From: Struthidea cinerea
Lineage: Eukaryota; Chordata; Aves; Passeriformes; Corcoracidae
NCBI GenBank assembly: GCA_013397865.1
Contig: VZTI01003892.1
Coordinates: forward strand, 519,181 to 583,180
Direction: 5' to 3'
DNA: 64,000 bases
Shown one piece after another: positions 13,301 through 26,420 of this stretch. The number at the start of each line of letters is the position of its first letter. Position 1 is the stretch's first letter. The position numbers and the translations under genes were made by a program. The notes below the pieces were generated by a model. That model worked only from the letters and a program-made list of their open reading frames with translations, made no database searches and was not told the origin of the DNA.

Positions 13301-16300
13301 ATTCTGGGAATACCCTCCCTCCAGACACACTGTGGGAGGTCTTCTGGCTCTGAATAATCACTAAAAACACAGAAAGGGAAATTAAGCCCAAACCAAGACA
13401 ACAACAACAGAATGATTAATCAACAGACAAAAAAGAATATAACAACAATGAAGCGAAAAGTGTTGCAGAAGTGGGTGGAAAGAAGGTGGCAAGTCCTTTA
13501 CCTCCTGGACCACTGAACTTTGTGAGGAACAAGGAAGGATACAAGGACTTGTGCTGGGTGCAAGAGGCCACGTCAAGGCTGCACTGGAGTCTCGGAGTCT
13601 GCACAGATTCAATAACAAGGGGGAAAAAAAGTTGTAGTGCAGATTCAGCCTTGGAGTAGGCTCCCATCACTAATGCTATATAAAGAGGCCAGAACCTAGC
13701 AACTTCAGCAAAGATTCCTAGGAGCAATCAGCATCATCACTTACAAATTCCCAGGCAGGCTAGTTCACAGAAAGGGCACGCTCAGCAAACTCTGCAGTTG
13801 TGTAACTGAGCATTCTGGATATGAGAAATACAATAAACAGACACAATGCCTATAAAAGTTCCATCTATTCTGACAGCTATGACCCAGTTTTTAGCCTACA
13901 GTTGCCCTCTGATTCAGTTAGCATTTCGATTCGTATCACAACTATATATAAGTTCCTGGATGTTCCCCTTTCACTGACTTAAGAATTCAGGTTGCCCACA
14001 ATGCCAAGTTCTACCTTTCAGACTGCCTGAACGCTCCAAATTCACATGAGGCCACTAGAGACTCAAATTCCCATAACTGCTGGAACTCAGCCCCTAACTC
14101 CCAACCAAAGGACTATTCTTTGCTGCAGCTCTGCTGCAAAAAGGGACTAAGTGGCTTTTCTGGGAACTACTGCAAAACGCACCACCCTGGATGTGGTGAT
14201 GACAGCAGGGAAACTTGCACATCCATCACTGACAAATATTCAAGTATTGCATTGCCCTTTAGATGAGAAATCCAGATGAAGATTCAAGTCTACACGTCAA
14301 TGATGAATGAATGACAGCAGCTAACTAAGTGTTAAACCAGATTTCCCTGAGTGACCATGTGACAACCACAGCACAGGCAGGCATACATCTGCAGTTGGAA
14401 GGCCCCAAGGTGCTTCGAGCCTTCCTCAGGACTTCTTTCCTCTCAAAACAGTTGGAAAGGCCTGCTACCCCACCCACCCCTCTGACAGTGTGAGATTCAC
14501 AACCTTCACAGAGCTCAGGCCATTTGCCAGTTTTCTCTCCCTGCTCTCTTCTCCTGCTCTCTCTCACATAACCAGGGAAAAACTCTTCTCACAGTTCTTC
14601 CCTAGGCACGGCCAGTCTCTTCAGGTGGTGAAGGTCTCCTGATGCTCAGTAGTTTGCTGTCTGTGTGCCTGGTCTTGGTGCAAATTCCTTGTCCATGGGC
14701 TCTGCTGTCAGCCCTCAGGATTGTCTAGTCTTCAGGTCTACCATCCAGTATTATCAAATGCAAGGGTAAAAATGGAGGATAAGGTGGAAAACAAAGGGCA
14801 CCAAGGCAAAATCAAGCATCTTTGTAGGCCTCGCAGTATCCTGCTGGCTCTGAACAAGCTTTTCACCCAGTTACTTAACTTAGATGGCAACTTGGAAAAT
14901 GAATTAAAAATGTGTTTATTCCTTCTTCAGACTCTTGAAACAAATCTGGAGGGAAGAGAGTGCCTGGAGAGTTAGTGAGCTCTTGTGCTCCCTGGCAGCC
15001 TCAACACCATTGTTACCCCTGGTGAGAAAGCAGAAGAGCTACTTCTCAGCCTGACAAGATCCCGGGATGAAAAGCACAGACTGCCTCTCATGCTGGGCTT
15101 TGGACCAGGCTACTGGCTTTTCCAAGCATGTGTCATGCAGCTGTGTGTGTAAGGGCCACCCCACAGCCCTCCTTCCCAGCCTTAACAGTGTGGATCTTGC
15201 AGAGAACTGTGGGGCAAGGACCATTATCTGTGAGAGGAGTGACTTGCTTCTGGAGTGCTAAAGGGCAGGGCAGAGACCAGAACTTAGCCCAGTCTTTATT
15301 ACACTGTGGTACCATCTTTCCTTTGTTTTTTAAATCAGCCTCAAATGCATTTAAAAACAATTACTGGAAGGAACAAAATGCCATCTTCTTCTGAACAGTT
15401 CTTGCCAGCACTCAAGGAGACTTGAGAAAGCTGAATGCCCCCAGCTGACAGGCTGACCATGGAAGATATCTGGGATTACAACCTTGCTGCTCACCCCTTG
15501 CTGGATCCAGAATTTAGGCCATGAAAGGACCAAACCTGAAACCGGAACCTAATCCACAAAACAGAATGTAAAAATCCATTTCTGGGTCACCTATATCTAA
15601 GGTCACAAGTCCAGTGTTTCCAGAAGTTATTTTCACTGCCATGACACTGGCTACAATATGAGGGAAAATGGGATTATCAAGTCTCTCCACAGAGTAAGAC
15701 GAGTAACATAAAATCATTTCAGCCTAGTTCCATCATGTCTCTCCTACCTTTCACACATCATATTATTACTTGTCTTCTTTTTCATTCCCAGGCCCATAGC
15801 AGTACCTAGAAATCATTGAAAATGTATTTTTTTTTTCAGAACCTACACACACTTTATACACAAACCTATATTTTGGCACATTCTTCTACCTCCCTTCAAG
15901 TATATCTGATGATTTTCTATAATAGTCTTGTCAATACACCAACTCGTATCAAACCCATAGGTATTTTCTACTGATCTGCTATTTTACCTAAAAATGAGAA
16001 TTTTAGACTAGCACAGTCCTCACTCAAAACAGCTGACAACATTCCTTTTAAACTGTCAGAAGCAGATTTTCAACAGAGAACATAATTTTTAGGAACAGAG
16101 AGACATGCAGACATTTTGAGAATTACTTGTTCAAATGGTACCACTTACACACCTTACACAAGTGAAAACTAAAGACACTGAAAACTTGTAAAATTCTCCT
16201 TTTTTTTTTGTACAAATCATCAGTGTTGTTTCACTGCACTCAGGCTTTCAAGTACAGGAACTCCGACCATCAGTCCCGTACAGCAGAACACATGATAATG

Positions 16301-16452
16301 AGATTTACTTACCCTGTAGATTCCTGCTGGACTTAAAATAAGGCCATTGCTCCAGTGAAAAGCCCTCAAAGGCCATGCACTAGAGATGCGTTTGTGGTTG
16401 GGGTTTCTAGACATTTATTTCAGTGCAAATCCTGCCAGAAATTGGAACTTAC
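10386..16452. other. Intronic DNA (intron after RNF150 exon 6)
   Basis: No exon or transposon recognised. A well-formed TATATAAAG sits at 13677-13685 on the plus strand without an identifiable transcript. The RNF150 terminal exon was looked for on the minus strand and not found. Confidence 0.6.
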
Positions 16453-16663
16453 TGCTTGTTGTGAAGTTACCCTCGCCAGCCTGGGGAAAGGAGTCTACGT
16501 CTTGGATGACTTGTAGCACTCCCACGGTCCGGGCTGGGGGATCCAGGGCCACCGAGCTCTCGTTCACAGTTATGTCACTGGCTCCCGTGATCTGGTTGGT
16601 CGGTGGTCCTCCTATGGATGCTTCCAAGTCTGGAGGTATATCATCCATGCAATCTGCATTTGG
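16453..16663 (-). CDS. RNF150: RNF150 exon 6: cytoplasmic tail
   Basis: A 211-base exon: 70 codons from PNADCMDD to GNFTTS plus one base (A) of the next codon. The acceptor is CCCATTAG after a long pyrimidine tract; the donor is GCA|GTAAGT, a near-consensus site. It encodes the low-complexity, Pro/Asp/Ser-rich cytoplasmic tail after the RING, containing GGPPTNQITGASD and TVNESSVALDPP, which I recognise from RNF150. No folded domain is apparent. If the donor is not used, the frame continues about 12 more codons (KFQFLAGFALK) to a stop at 16415-16417, which would give a shorter alternative C terminus. The normal next exon was not found to the left. Confidence 0.94.
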
Positions 16664-19600
16664 CTAATGGGAAAAAGAAAGGGAAAAAATCGAGCTCCTA
16701 CCTGATAAAACCATTGAATTTACTTCTTTCCTCTTCTTCAGATTTCAGTATTGAAAATGGCAACATATAATGAATAAACACACAGAGTTTGTCTTCATGT
16801 ACTTAATACAATCGATTGGAAGATAGACCCAAAGTATGCCATGGAAATATTGAATATTAAACTGTGTCACCTACAATTGCTAAACATTCTTATTTATACT
16901 TTTAAGAGGGTTTGGGAATGTACACATCAAAAAAGTAACTCACTTATTAGTATGATCTGCTCAACATAGGCAGATTGCTGAATCAGATCACAAATGTAAA
17001 CAGAGGTGGGAGCTGAAGGGGAACGACTATCATTTCCTGAAATACACATTTTACAGAGCCAATATCTGAGCTTACAGGAATAAGAATTCTAGGGAACTGC
17101 CTGTGGGTGCATCTATGTGTGTGGTGCAAAACTAGAAGCTAAAGCTGTTTATAAGACAAGTTTCTAAACATCAAAAGATCATTTCCTTTGCTAATACTAT
17201 ATTTGCTACAAAATACAATTATGGCAAAAGAAACAAACAGACTATAATGGGAAACTGAAGAGCATTATTCGATTCACAGTCTTTCTTGCTATGTGAAGCA
17301 AGACCAGTGGTAGAGAGACATAGCAAGACTGAGCTGCAATATGCGGACACCTTGTTAAGTTAGGAAATACTGATTTAAGTTGTTTCCATTTATCTTTATT
17401 CTCCAGGAACCAGACAGCTAGTCCGGATCAGTCACTTAGGTTTCCTCTAACTTCAGTGGTTTGAGACATTTTTGCTGTGTGATTCATCCCCTACCCCTAG
17501 GCATGAATCGCTCCCTCTGCCTTCCCTCTGCTCAGCACTAAGCAGAGACTGGGCTTAAGCTGCTAGACTGGAAACCCAGCATCCAGATGGCCAATGTCAG
17601 AGGAGGTGTACTCTGTTTGGTGGATCTGATTTTTATCCTATGCTTAGTTGTCTCACATGCCAAGGCACTTCGGAAAATCTCGCTACCTGCCTATCTCCAA
17701 CACCAGGCACCAAGCAAAATATGATACAGCAAAGGCTTAAAGAGAGATTTAACTTTAAGCACTAGAGATATCCCCCTGAATTCAAGCACAGAAGGTTACC
17801 ATATGTTTACTTCTTTTTTTTTCAGAATCAGGAACTTAGCATGTTTTCTCTTTTTTCACACATTCCCTGTCTGATTGTTGTCACCTCTTAAGTATTTTTT
17901 TCACAAATGTTCCTAATGAAAAAGGCAATTTGATCAGTCTTGTATCCACAAACTGAAGTTTGGAATGAAAACTAGAATTGTTGTTGTCTGGCTCCAGTCT
18001 AATCCACAAGCAGCAAGAATGCCTCAGAATTGGGATAAAAAAGGTACATTCAACTATAGTAGGTGTTAATGAAACTCATTGAATCTGTACTTTCCCTAGG
18101 ACAGGGATCCAAAATTATCCCTTAGATCTATCACTCTTTCCCTCACTCTTAGCTATTATAAAACAACTTTTTCAGAATTTCATTTTAAATTTAATTTACC
18201 TTTGATGGCAGTGTATATTAAAAAACAAAAGGCCTATTTTTCTTTTCTCCTATAGGAAAAACTGTTTCAGTTTTTCAGGGGATCAGTTGTCTGTCCTTTC
18301 TTCTGATTCCAGTTATTCCTAGAATGGGGTTTTATCACAAACTTTTAAACCTTGTAAAGAGGGGGATTATAATTGAAAGCCAAACCAAACATTAAAAATG
18401 AGAAAACAGTATTGCTTGATATTATTAATCCCTTTACTACTGAATCATTTTAGTTGGAAAAAATGCCCCAAACTAAGCACCATGCTATAAAACTAATTAC
18501 ATGAAATATAAGAATAACAATTTTATTGCTGTAATATATATAATAATCTATTATATAATAATAATTATTATACAATAATAAAAATAATAATATTACTGGT
18601 CAGAAGAAAATCCCAAACCATTATGGCTTTGGCTGCCAGAGTGACCCAGATACATTTGCTACATTTAATTATATTGGTTTCACTCGTGCCCTGCATGTAA
18701 GTGGTTTGAAAGCACAATTCCACTAAAGCGAAGGGAAGGCTTTGTATTGACTTCTGAGGGCTTGGCTAAGGCTCTTAGTGAATAGCTTCAAGTCATACAA
18801 TCTGCTGCCAAAAATGCAGCTGACTGCATATCCAACAGATGTTAGCAGAAAAGGGGGAGAAGCAGAGGGAAACTATTTCATGTGATATGATTGTCCCAAT
18901 AGCAATGTAGCTCTTTGAAAGACACTTTCACTGGTAATCCATTTCAAATATTGCAGGTGTAATCTGAGCCGGATTTGCCAGCAGAGAGACAGTGGAAAAG
19001 GTCAGGCCAACCACTTGCTGGTAGTTAGTTAATAATCCTATGGAGCTACAGAGTGCCGCGGAGAAAAGTGGAGGTGTTGGGGTGCCCAGCTATTGTGAAA
19101 ATGAGTGCAGGAGTTTTGGTGCCTCACGGCTGCCTGGGAAATCGGAGCTTAGGGCAGATAATATTTGAAGTCTCTATTATAAAGTAAATGCAGAGTTTAC
19201 TTGTGAATTGAATTGAAACATTTAGATATTCCGGGTTTAACCAATCCTTTCCTGGAAAATCCCAAGTCTTCCAGCTAAATGAAGCACAACATATCCACAG
19301 ACATGCAAGCCAGGTCTTTAATAACAACCATAGGACAAACATGCATGTGGCAGGGAAAAAAACCCTACAGCCTGTCATGGTAAGATTTCCTCATTCCTCC
19401 CACTGTAAAAGCCTGCAAAAGGGCTTTGGCAAATTTGCACCCAAGTCTCCCATCAGAGGCTGATGCCTGCCTAAGGCTTTTTTCTTCTTTTGTGTGTGGA
19501 AATTTCAGCTAAGAGGGCTCAGCAAGACTCAAGAATGTGGCTAAGGGATGACATTTTGCTTTATGCACTCTACAGAAAGGTTTGCCACCTCTCACTGAGA

Positions 19601-22253
19601 AGCCCTAGAACTTTACAGGTTCTTTGAGGGCAACACAAATCTTTTTCCACAGCAGCCTATGGACAACTGGCTAAGTGATGAGTCTCTGAAAACACCAGTT
19701 CATGTGTACTGGTGGCTTTTTTGGCTCATGGGAGCACCAGAAAGCACACGTTAGGAATGATGTCCACCCTGGGCTGCCCTCAGCTGGTGCTGGGCAGTGA
19801 GAAGGGCGAGGACAACACGATTTCTATACAGATGGAAAACAGGTCCTGTGAGTTGAGCAGGAGCTCAAAAGGACACAGGTTGGGCAGGAGGGATTATGCA
19901 GAGGAGAAGCAGGAGACAGCATAAGGTAGGAAAATGATAAGCATGAGTTGAGGTGTATTTTAGAAAGAGAAGGCAGAAAAAAGAGAGGAAGAGGAGCAAC
20001 TGGTAGCAGTATAGGAATCTTTAACCGTCAAGCTACCAGATGCTCTTAGACCTCCACTTCCTTTGCTGTCAGACAGAGGAAACCTGACACAAAGGCTACC
20101 ATCTACTCCAATTTCCCAAGGACAGCAGCTCTTACTGTAAGTCACTTTGAGCGATAAGGCTCTCCCTTCATGAACCTATCCATGTATGCCAGTATGCTTC
20201 CTCCAAGAGATGAAGAGGGCTGTTTTCAAGCTTGTCTTAGAACAACCTAAAGGAAATTTTTACAGAAATTCATACAATAAAATCCCCTAAAAAATTTGCT
20301 AGGGGAACATTAACATCCAAGTCCTTTATTTTTAGTGTTAAGACAGACCAACACTAAAGCTGATTTGGAAATCTTAACTTGAACCAGTTGTTCATGTAGG
20401 CTACAGCAGCATCTTTAATTACACGCCCAGTACAATTATTTCCACAGAAGCTCCATGCAGAAAGCTCTCAGTGAGGAGAGCAGGATGGATCCCCATTCTG
20501 CTGTGCAGTACAGAGAAGACAGGGAGCTATGAGACAGGAAACAATGACTGCAGAAAGTCAATGGTGCTTCAATTATTCCTGGCAGTTAGGTACTTCTATA
20601 CCTGCCACTACAGAGCTGTTCTTATGCAGTGAAATCCAGCCATGTAAACCAAAACTTCTACACATGGCCTCTGGGCATGTTTTTTGTTCCACTAGCTGTG
20701 CCCAGCCTCAAACAGCCTGTGGACATTCAGCAGCAGCCAGTGAAGCCAGTGAGAACTGTGTTCTGGATGTAAATTCTAACAGCACTAAACTTTCTGGGAA
20801 GCCTTTAATATCTCACTGCAGGCCTCCAGAAAGCATTGGTCTGGTTGGCCTATATCTCCTGATTATGAAGCTGGATAAAGAGCAAGTTAATGAAGTGCTT
20901 GGACAAAAATGTGAACGGGCCAGTGTGAGAGCAGAAATGGTATGGTGCTGTCAGATGCACAAGGAAGCCATGGAACAATATACTGGGCAGGGAGGTGTCA
21001 GAACCCCGTGTAACTGCTCATGGCAGGCCTGTGAGCTGAGACATGGAACCTGGGGAAATATTTCTGTATTTAAGTCTAGGTGCAGAGATGCTGAATGGCA
21101 GAGCTAGCCTTCACTCTGGTTTTTCATCTCAAATGCTGATTTAACAGTTGCATCACTTCTCAATATACTAAAGACAATATACACATTTAGCAGAAAAAGT
21201 AGGCAAACTGTTTCGATGTGTTACCCTAGCTACAATGCCCTGCTTCTTTTTCCCCTTTGCATGTTTTTCGTTTGGATTGTATTAGGTTTATTAACATATC
21301 TGCCTGCAACCTGCTTCCTAGTCTCCATGAAACTGAGTTCTCTGGGAATGGCTATACCAGCTCCCCAGTATGTTCACGTGAGCTGTTTTACTTTACATAG
21401 CTCTTTCAAATGTGAAATAACACATCACTGACTGAAGCTCGGGTGGGGGTATTTACAGCACCTGTTAAAGCATCAGCTGGAGGTGTTTCAGTATTGAACT
21501 TCACAAGCCTTGCACAGTGGGGGAGAGTGACTCACTCCTTCCTGGTGAAGCCCCTGAGCTTCATGATAGCTCCAGTTGGGAAACTGTATGGCAGACAGGA
21601 CATACACTATCTGAATGCAAACATGCGACTTAGAAAGATCAATTACTTTGGCAGTTTCTAACCACATTTGAATGTTCCAAATAACAAAGAGCTTAACAAT
21701 TTCTTGTATGTCATGTGCTCCACCACATGCTTAGTAACTGGGAGAAATGGCCCTTAACTGGAGTTAAGAGTACAGATCTTGCTCCAGATAGACTTTAGGA
21801 GAAACCTGACAGAAAAAGGACTTCCTTCCCCAGAATAAGCAATTAGTTGTCCTTGACAAGTATAGCAGAGAAAATTTTATTTGCAGACTTTCTGCTTTCA
21901 TATTTGAACTGAGTGCATGATTAAAAAAATAAATCCAGTTCTGAAAGCTATGTGAAAGATTCTATAAACCCACCAAAACACCAGTGAACAATCTTCTGCT
22001 CCACCAAGCAAGCAACCAGACACACATCCCAACACCCAACCAACCCCCATACACACACTCTTCCTTGCTAATACAAGTGGGGTGCAGGAGAGAGGTAGAG
22101 TCAGATATTTCCAATTGTACTTGCCTTAATAAATCAATTAATTATTCAGTAACATGGCAAAAAGAGTAAGATGGGAACAGACAGGCAAAGGGCTAGGCAA
22201 AGGTGGCTGGTGTTTCCCTTCTGCCCCGATGGGCTGCTCTGCGAAGTGCTTAC
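16664..22253 (-). other. RNF150: RNF150 intron 5
   Basis: The 5,590-base intron is bounded by the exon 5 donor (GTAAGC, minus strand) and the exon 6 acceptor (TTAG). It contains an AT-rich palindromic tract at 18525-18597. The longest uninterrupted reading frame of the window, 192 codons at 20529-21107 plus strand, lies here; I recognise no domain in it, and its composition looks like ordinary intron. Confidence 0.85.
18525..18597. repeat. AT-rich palindromic tract
   Basis: About 70 bases of almost pure A/T, with repeated TAATAATAAT and ATTATTATA words that can pair with each other (for example TAATAATAATTATTATA). It could form a cruciform and may be a mutable microsatellite. Confidence 0.7.
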
Positions 22254-22350
22254 CGGAATCCCTAGAGCTTTTAGAATATTCATTTTACACATCGGGCAGG
22301 TACGATGGTCTAGCAGCCAGGGGTCTACACAGGACTTGTGGAAAAGATGC
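22254..22350 (-). CDS. RNF150: RNF150 exon 5: second half of RING-H2 finger
   Basis: A 97-base exon: one base completing the split Arg codon, then 32 codons from HLFHKSCVDPWLLDHRTCPM to KALGIP. The acceptor is TTCATTGCAG and the donor CCG|GTAAGC. It supplies the remaining zinc ligands in the order H-x2-H-x2-C-x10-C-x2-C, so the full pattern over both exons is C-x2-C-x14-C-x-H-x2-H-x2-C-x10-C-x2-C, a textbook RING-H2. The Trp in DPWLL is the usual E2-contact residue. The end is phase 0. The LLDHRTCPMCKMN wording separates RNF150 from RNF130. No ligand is missing, so the finger should be active. Confidence 0.96.
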
Positions 22351-23145
22351 CTGCAATGAAAACCAGGATATCTTAATTCAAATGCACCACAGCACAATTC
22401 AGCACTTAGTACCAGATGATACTGAATTCAGTTAAGTGAGAGTATTTCAACTGGTGCAGTTTGTGACCTCTGCAAGGACGGCAAAACTAGGTCCTACGCA
22501 CACAAGGCTAAAGTGATTCCTGCAGCAACTCAAGCACATGTGCACATTTCAATGTGTTTGAAATAGAAGATGCACATAATTAGAGACTTAGGGAAAATAT
22601 ACAAAATGTGTTAGCAAACCCCATGTTCTTTAAATGTTAAAGGCTGTCAGTAAACAAAAGCTGCTTGCTGGTTAAGGTAAAAATCATGTTAGTTTTTCTT
22701 AATGGTTCTACAAACAAACCTGATTACACATAATTTAAATGTGAAGCCTTTGAGGGTCTAGTATTTTTCAAGATAGAGGCATAAAGAAATAAATTGAATT
22801 AGAAAAAACAATTTACTTTCATTTAAACAGAAGAACCAGTACAATGCTTTTTAAAATATTCTCTCTGACTTCCCTGCTCTTTAGAAGCTGCCCATCAGAG
22901 AGAGTTCCTACACAATTCCCTGAAGGAATTGTTGCTAATCCTGTTCTGAGTCTGAAGCGACCACTAAGCAACTACCTGAGCCCTGTAGCTGCTGGGCACC
23001 ACTTTTCCAAGATATTAATTAGGTGGAGGAATGGAAAGTTTCTTGTTTAGCTTTGCCTGATGCAAACTGATAATGACTGTAGAGATCTTTAGTGCGTGTA
23101 CCTGACTGATGGACTGTATTCTCTCTTGAGAGCATATTCTGTTAC

Positions 23146-23312
23146 TTGGAATACTAGGAAACATTTCTTCACCCAAAGGGTGGTCAGGCATTGGAACAGG
23201 CTGCCCAGGGAAGTGGTATCTGAAAGTATTTAAAAGACGTGTGGATGAGGCACTTGGGGACATGCCTTAGTGGTGGGCTTGGCAGTGCTGGGTCTATTGT
23301 TGGACTTGAAAC
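23146..23312 (+). mobile_element. CR1 LINE 3' fragment
   Basis: It contains TTCTTCACCCAAAGGGTGGT, AGGCATTGGAACAGGCTGCC, CAGGGAAGTGGT and GATGAGGCACTTGGGGACAT in CR1 order, followed by TTAGTGGTGGGCTTGGCAGT. This is the last part of the CR1 reverse-transcriptase frame plus the 3' UTR, in the variant with the TTAGTGGTGGGCTTGGCAG tail. It is degraded and its terminal repeat is lost. It is antisense to RNF150. Confidence 0.85.
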
Positions 23313-25224
23313 ACCTGAGTGTCTGTATGATCCTAAGGCTCTGCCTGGAGCATGGCCCATACCAGCCTCTACAAGGAAATGCTATCTCTGAGAGAGCCAG
23401 AGTCACTTAATGTACCAAAGTAACTCTAGATATTTAACTGCTACTTATTCAGCTGAATGGGTCAGCAGACATACTGTGTCACTACACGGCAAATTATTGC
23501 ATTCCTGTGCTTTGTATCATTTCATACAACTATGGGAAACAGCAAACATGTTCTTGGAAGTTCTATCTAGTCTAACTATATCAGCTGGCTGGGGTATCAA
23601 ACCTCATTTGATCCTGCATGTCAACGTGATTAATCAAATGAAGCATTGTGATATTTAAAGTTTAAGCCGCTACTTTACTAAGGCTACTAAAGTTCACAGC
23701 TGTCCTTCCAAACAAGACCTGACCTAATGGATAACAACAAATGAACCAGATTTTGGTCTCTGTCCTGCTTAACACTTCCTTCCTTCTATCTTAGGAGGGG
23801 CACATCATCAGACAAGCATTCTGAATTGGTGAAAGCATAAAGACACAGTTCTTAGGCATGTGTAATTTTACATTTAAAAGTCTAACCAACAGATTTTCCT
23901 GAGTTTGTTAATTCATGGAGGATACTGAAAGTCTATGTCTTGCTTTTCAGCTACATGAAATAATGATGAAATTCTTGCCAGCGATTGGTTTTCTTTAATT
24001 ATATAATCAAATTCATAAACAAATATGCTTATTGGCAAATATGTTTGTGCCAAAATTATCAGTCCATTTACAAAACTGGAGATATTTATTAATCTCTCAG
24101 AAAACAAAACACATTTCCAAAATCTGTTTTGAATAAAAAATACATAGTTTCCACCACGACATTTTACCATAGACCAGAAAATCCCTTTTTGTTTTCAATT
24201 TCCAGCTTTGAAAGCCTCAGTCAAACTGGGGCTCATATTAGAGAATTTCATGATGTTTGCTCATCATCAAAAGCTTGGAACACTTTCATGCCTTAAAGAC
24301 TTTAAATCTGAACATCAGTGTTCCTAAAGTTGGCTTCAAAAACAATATTCTAAAATAAATCCTAACAATGCCAAGTAATTTAAATACATGACAGATCTTG
24401 TCACTTTGCACTTCTCAATACTAATTTAGCACAGTGTATTATGACTCCATTAATTTCAGATTTAATATCTACTACAGAAGGAACTTGTTTATTTGACAGA
24501 AATCCACAGAATAATGGAATGCTACTGAAAATCAGATAAAGATTTGCCTTTTAAAATTTTTGTACTGCATTATACAATGAGCTCTTATAATATCTGTTTT
24601 GAACATGTAAACATTTGTGCAGGAAGCAAGGTGGCAGGCTTTGCAGATTTGGATTTGAAAGTTTATTAGATATAGCACTATGTATATGCTTATGGCATTC
24701 AACAAATTGTCAATTGTTTCATGTTCCAAATTCAGGCAAAAGAAGGGTCAGCACAAAGTAAGATGAGAGAGCAACTGCCGTATTTCACTGTCACATGGTA
24801 AGACAAAGATGTAAAAAGATCAACTGCAACAAAAATCCCTCCCTTTGCAGTTCTGACTGATGCAAGTTTTAAATGGAAGGAAAGGATAGAGCCATTATGG
24901 ATGATTTCAGAAGTAATGACCCACACAGGGAGACAGTAAGAGATGTTTCAAGCTCAGGCTCAGGACATGGCTTTGACAATCAAAGTCAAAGCTAGAAAAA
25001 AAATACAGGTTTTTTCCCTGTTGTGTGCAACCACATTCATTGCAAAACTATGTTGATTTGGATGGGTTGGAAAGTTTCTCAAAAGAACTGCAACTGATTA
25101 GTTGACAGAGAGGAAGGCAAGATGTTGTCACAACCTCATAAAAAAAGGTTTTCATAAGGGGTAGGAAACAACTGTTCTCCACCTCTCCCAGGGATAAGAG
25201 GCACAATGACGTTGTTTAAACTGC

Positions 25225-25345
25225 AGCAAGTGAGATCCAGGTTACGCAATAAGAAAGGCTTCACCATAGTCAATATAATGAAGCACTGCAATAAATTACC
25301 AGGGGAATTTGCAGTCTTCATCCTGGGAGACTGCAGAGTGTGTTG
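25225..25345 (+). mobile_element. Possible ancient CR1-like LINE fragment
   Basis: One frame has residues resembling the CR1 C-terminal block (basic residues, then KHCNKLPGEF, like the usual HWNRLPREV). Similarity is weak at the base level, so this would be an old copy. Confidence 0.35.
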
Positions 25346-25634
25346 GAAAAAGCTGCCAAAAATGACACGTGCGTGCCAGTACCCCTGTGCTGTTCCAGAG
25401 GTGGTAGCCTCCTGGGATCCCTCCTGCGCTCTCCTGTGGCTGCACATGGCTGTGCAAAGCTCACAAAACACAAAGCAAAAGAACCTCAGAGTCCCAGAGC
25501 ATTCCATTTACTATTATCTAAATAGCACTTCACATTTTTTAACTAGAGATTGCTTTTGTTTGAAACTTGTTTTCTTTAAAGCTGCAATTTTAATCATACA
25601 AGAAAAAAAATCATGTTGCACTCAGCCCAAAATT

Positions 25635-25655
25635 ATAATAATAATAAAAATAATG
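25635..25655. repeat. (ATA)n-like microsatellite
   Basis: Several ATA units in tandem with one interruption. Confidence 0.7.
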
Positions 25656-26183
25656 ATTGTAGTACAACTATTGTATAGCTTTCAGCTTGCCAACAATTTT
25701 GAGAGGCTTTTTTTCCAGATTAAGGGAAACTATTCTCCTCCCACCTTCCACTCCTAGTCTCACCAATGCAGAAAGAGAGGTACATCCCTGATAACCCTAA
25801 GTAAGAGCATCAGTTGCCTGGATTAGACATAGGGCTGAAGTAAAGGATTAAGAATTTTTGTGAGAGAATGAGTAGCACTGCAGTATCCAACAAGAAGGTT
25901 TGAGATTTTAGGGGGTGCATGTACAGTATTATTTACTTCTGAGGAGGACACAAGAAGAGGATGTTGAGGGTGAGAGGAAGGAATCAAAGGGAAGAATGTG
26001 TGTGATGAAATAATTTTCACAGGAAGATAATAAAAAGAAAAAGCAGGAGTGAAAACTCTCTGAACTCACAGTTGTTCATGGAGTGAAGGTTCAGGGGAAA
26101 AGAACGAGGTGGAACAAAGTAAGAGAATGTGTGGATGCTGAAGGCTTGGCTACGGAGAGATTTTCCAGCTTTCTGCCAGTGTT

Positions 26184-26209
26184 CGTGTGAAAGTCCTTGC
26201 TTTCACACG
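26184..26209. promoter_or_regulatory. Perfect hairpin in LTR U3
   Basis: CGTGTGAAAG (26184-26193) and CTTTCACACG (26200-26209) are exact inverted repeats around the 6-base loop TCCTTG. It may be a binding site for a dimeric factor or an RNA stem if read through; the function is unknown. Confidence 0.75.
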
Positions 26210-26369
26210 GATGCTGGCCGAAAACAGTTAGAGGTTTTTGTAAACCAATCCCTTTATCTTGCAGGTGCAGGTTGTTATGCAGTATTGTTATGATACTGAC
26301 TGAAGAAATATTTTGAAATGGGTGTTGTAGGGTTCAGCCAATCCCTCTGAGAGGTGGATGAACAAAGAA

Positions 26370-26420
26370 CCAATAACTTTACACCACTAAGATATATAAA
26401 CGAGTTTGTAAATTAATAAA
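26370..26420 (+). promoter_or_regulatory. LTR CCAAT box, TATA box and poly(A) signal
   Basis: CCAAT at 26370-26374, TATATAAA at 26393-26400 and AATAAA at 26415-26420 form a compact LTR core promoter and polyadenylation unit. Confidence 0.7.

Noticed and set aside
1..16452. RNF150 terminal coding exon
   Set aside because: I scanned the minus strand by eye for the conserved acidic C-terminal end and did not find it. It probably lies left of the window, though a translated search would be more reliable.
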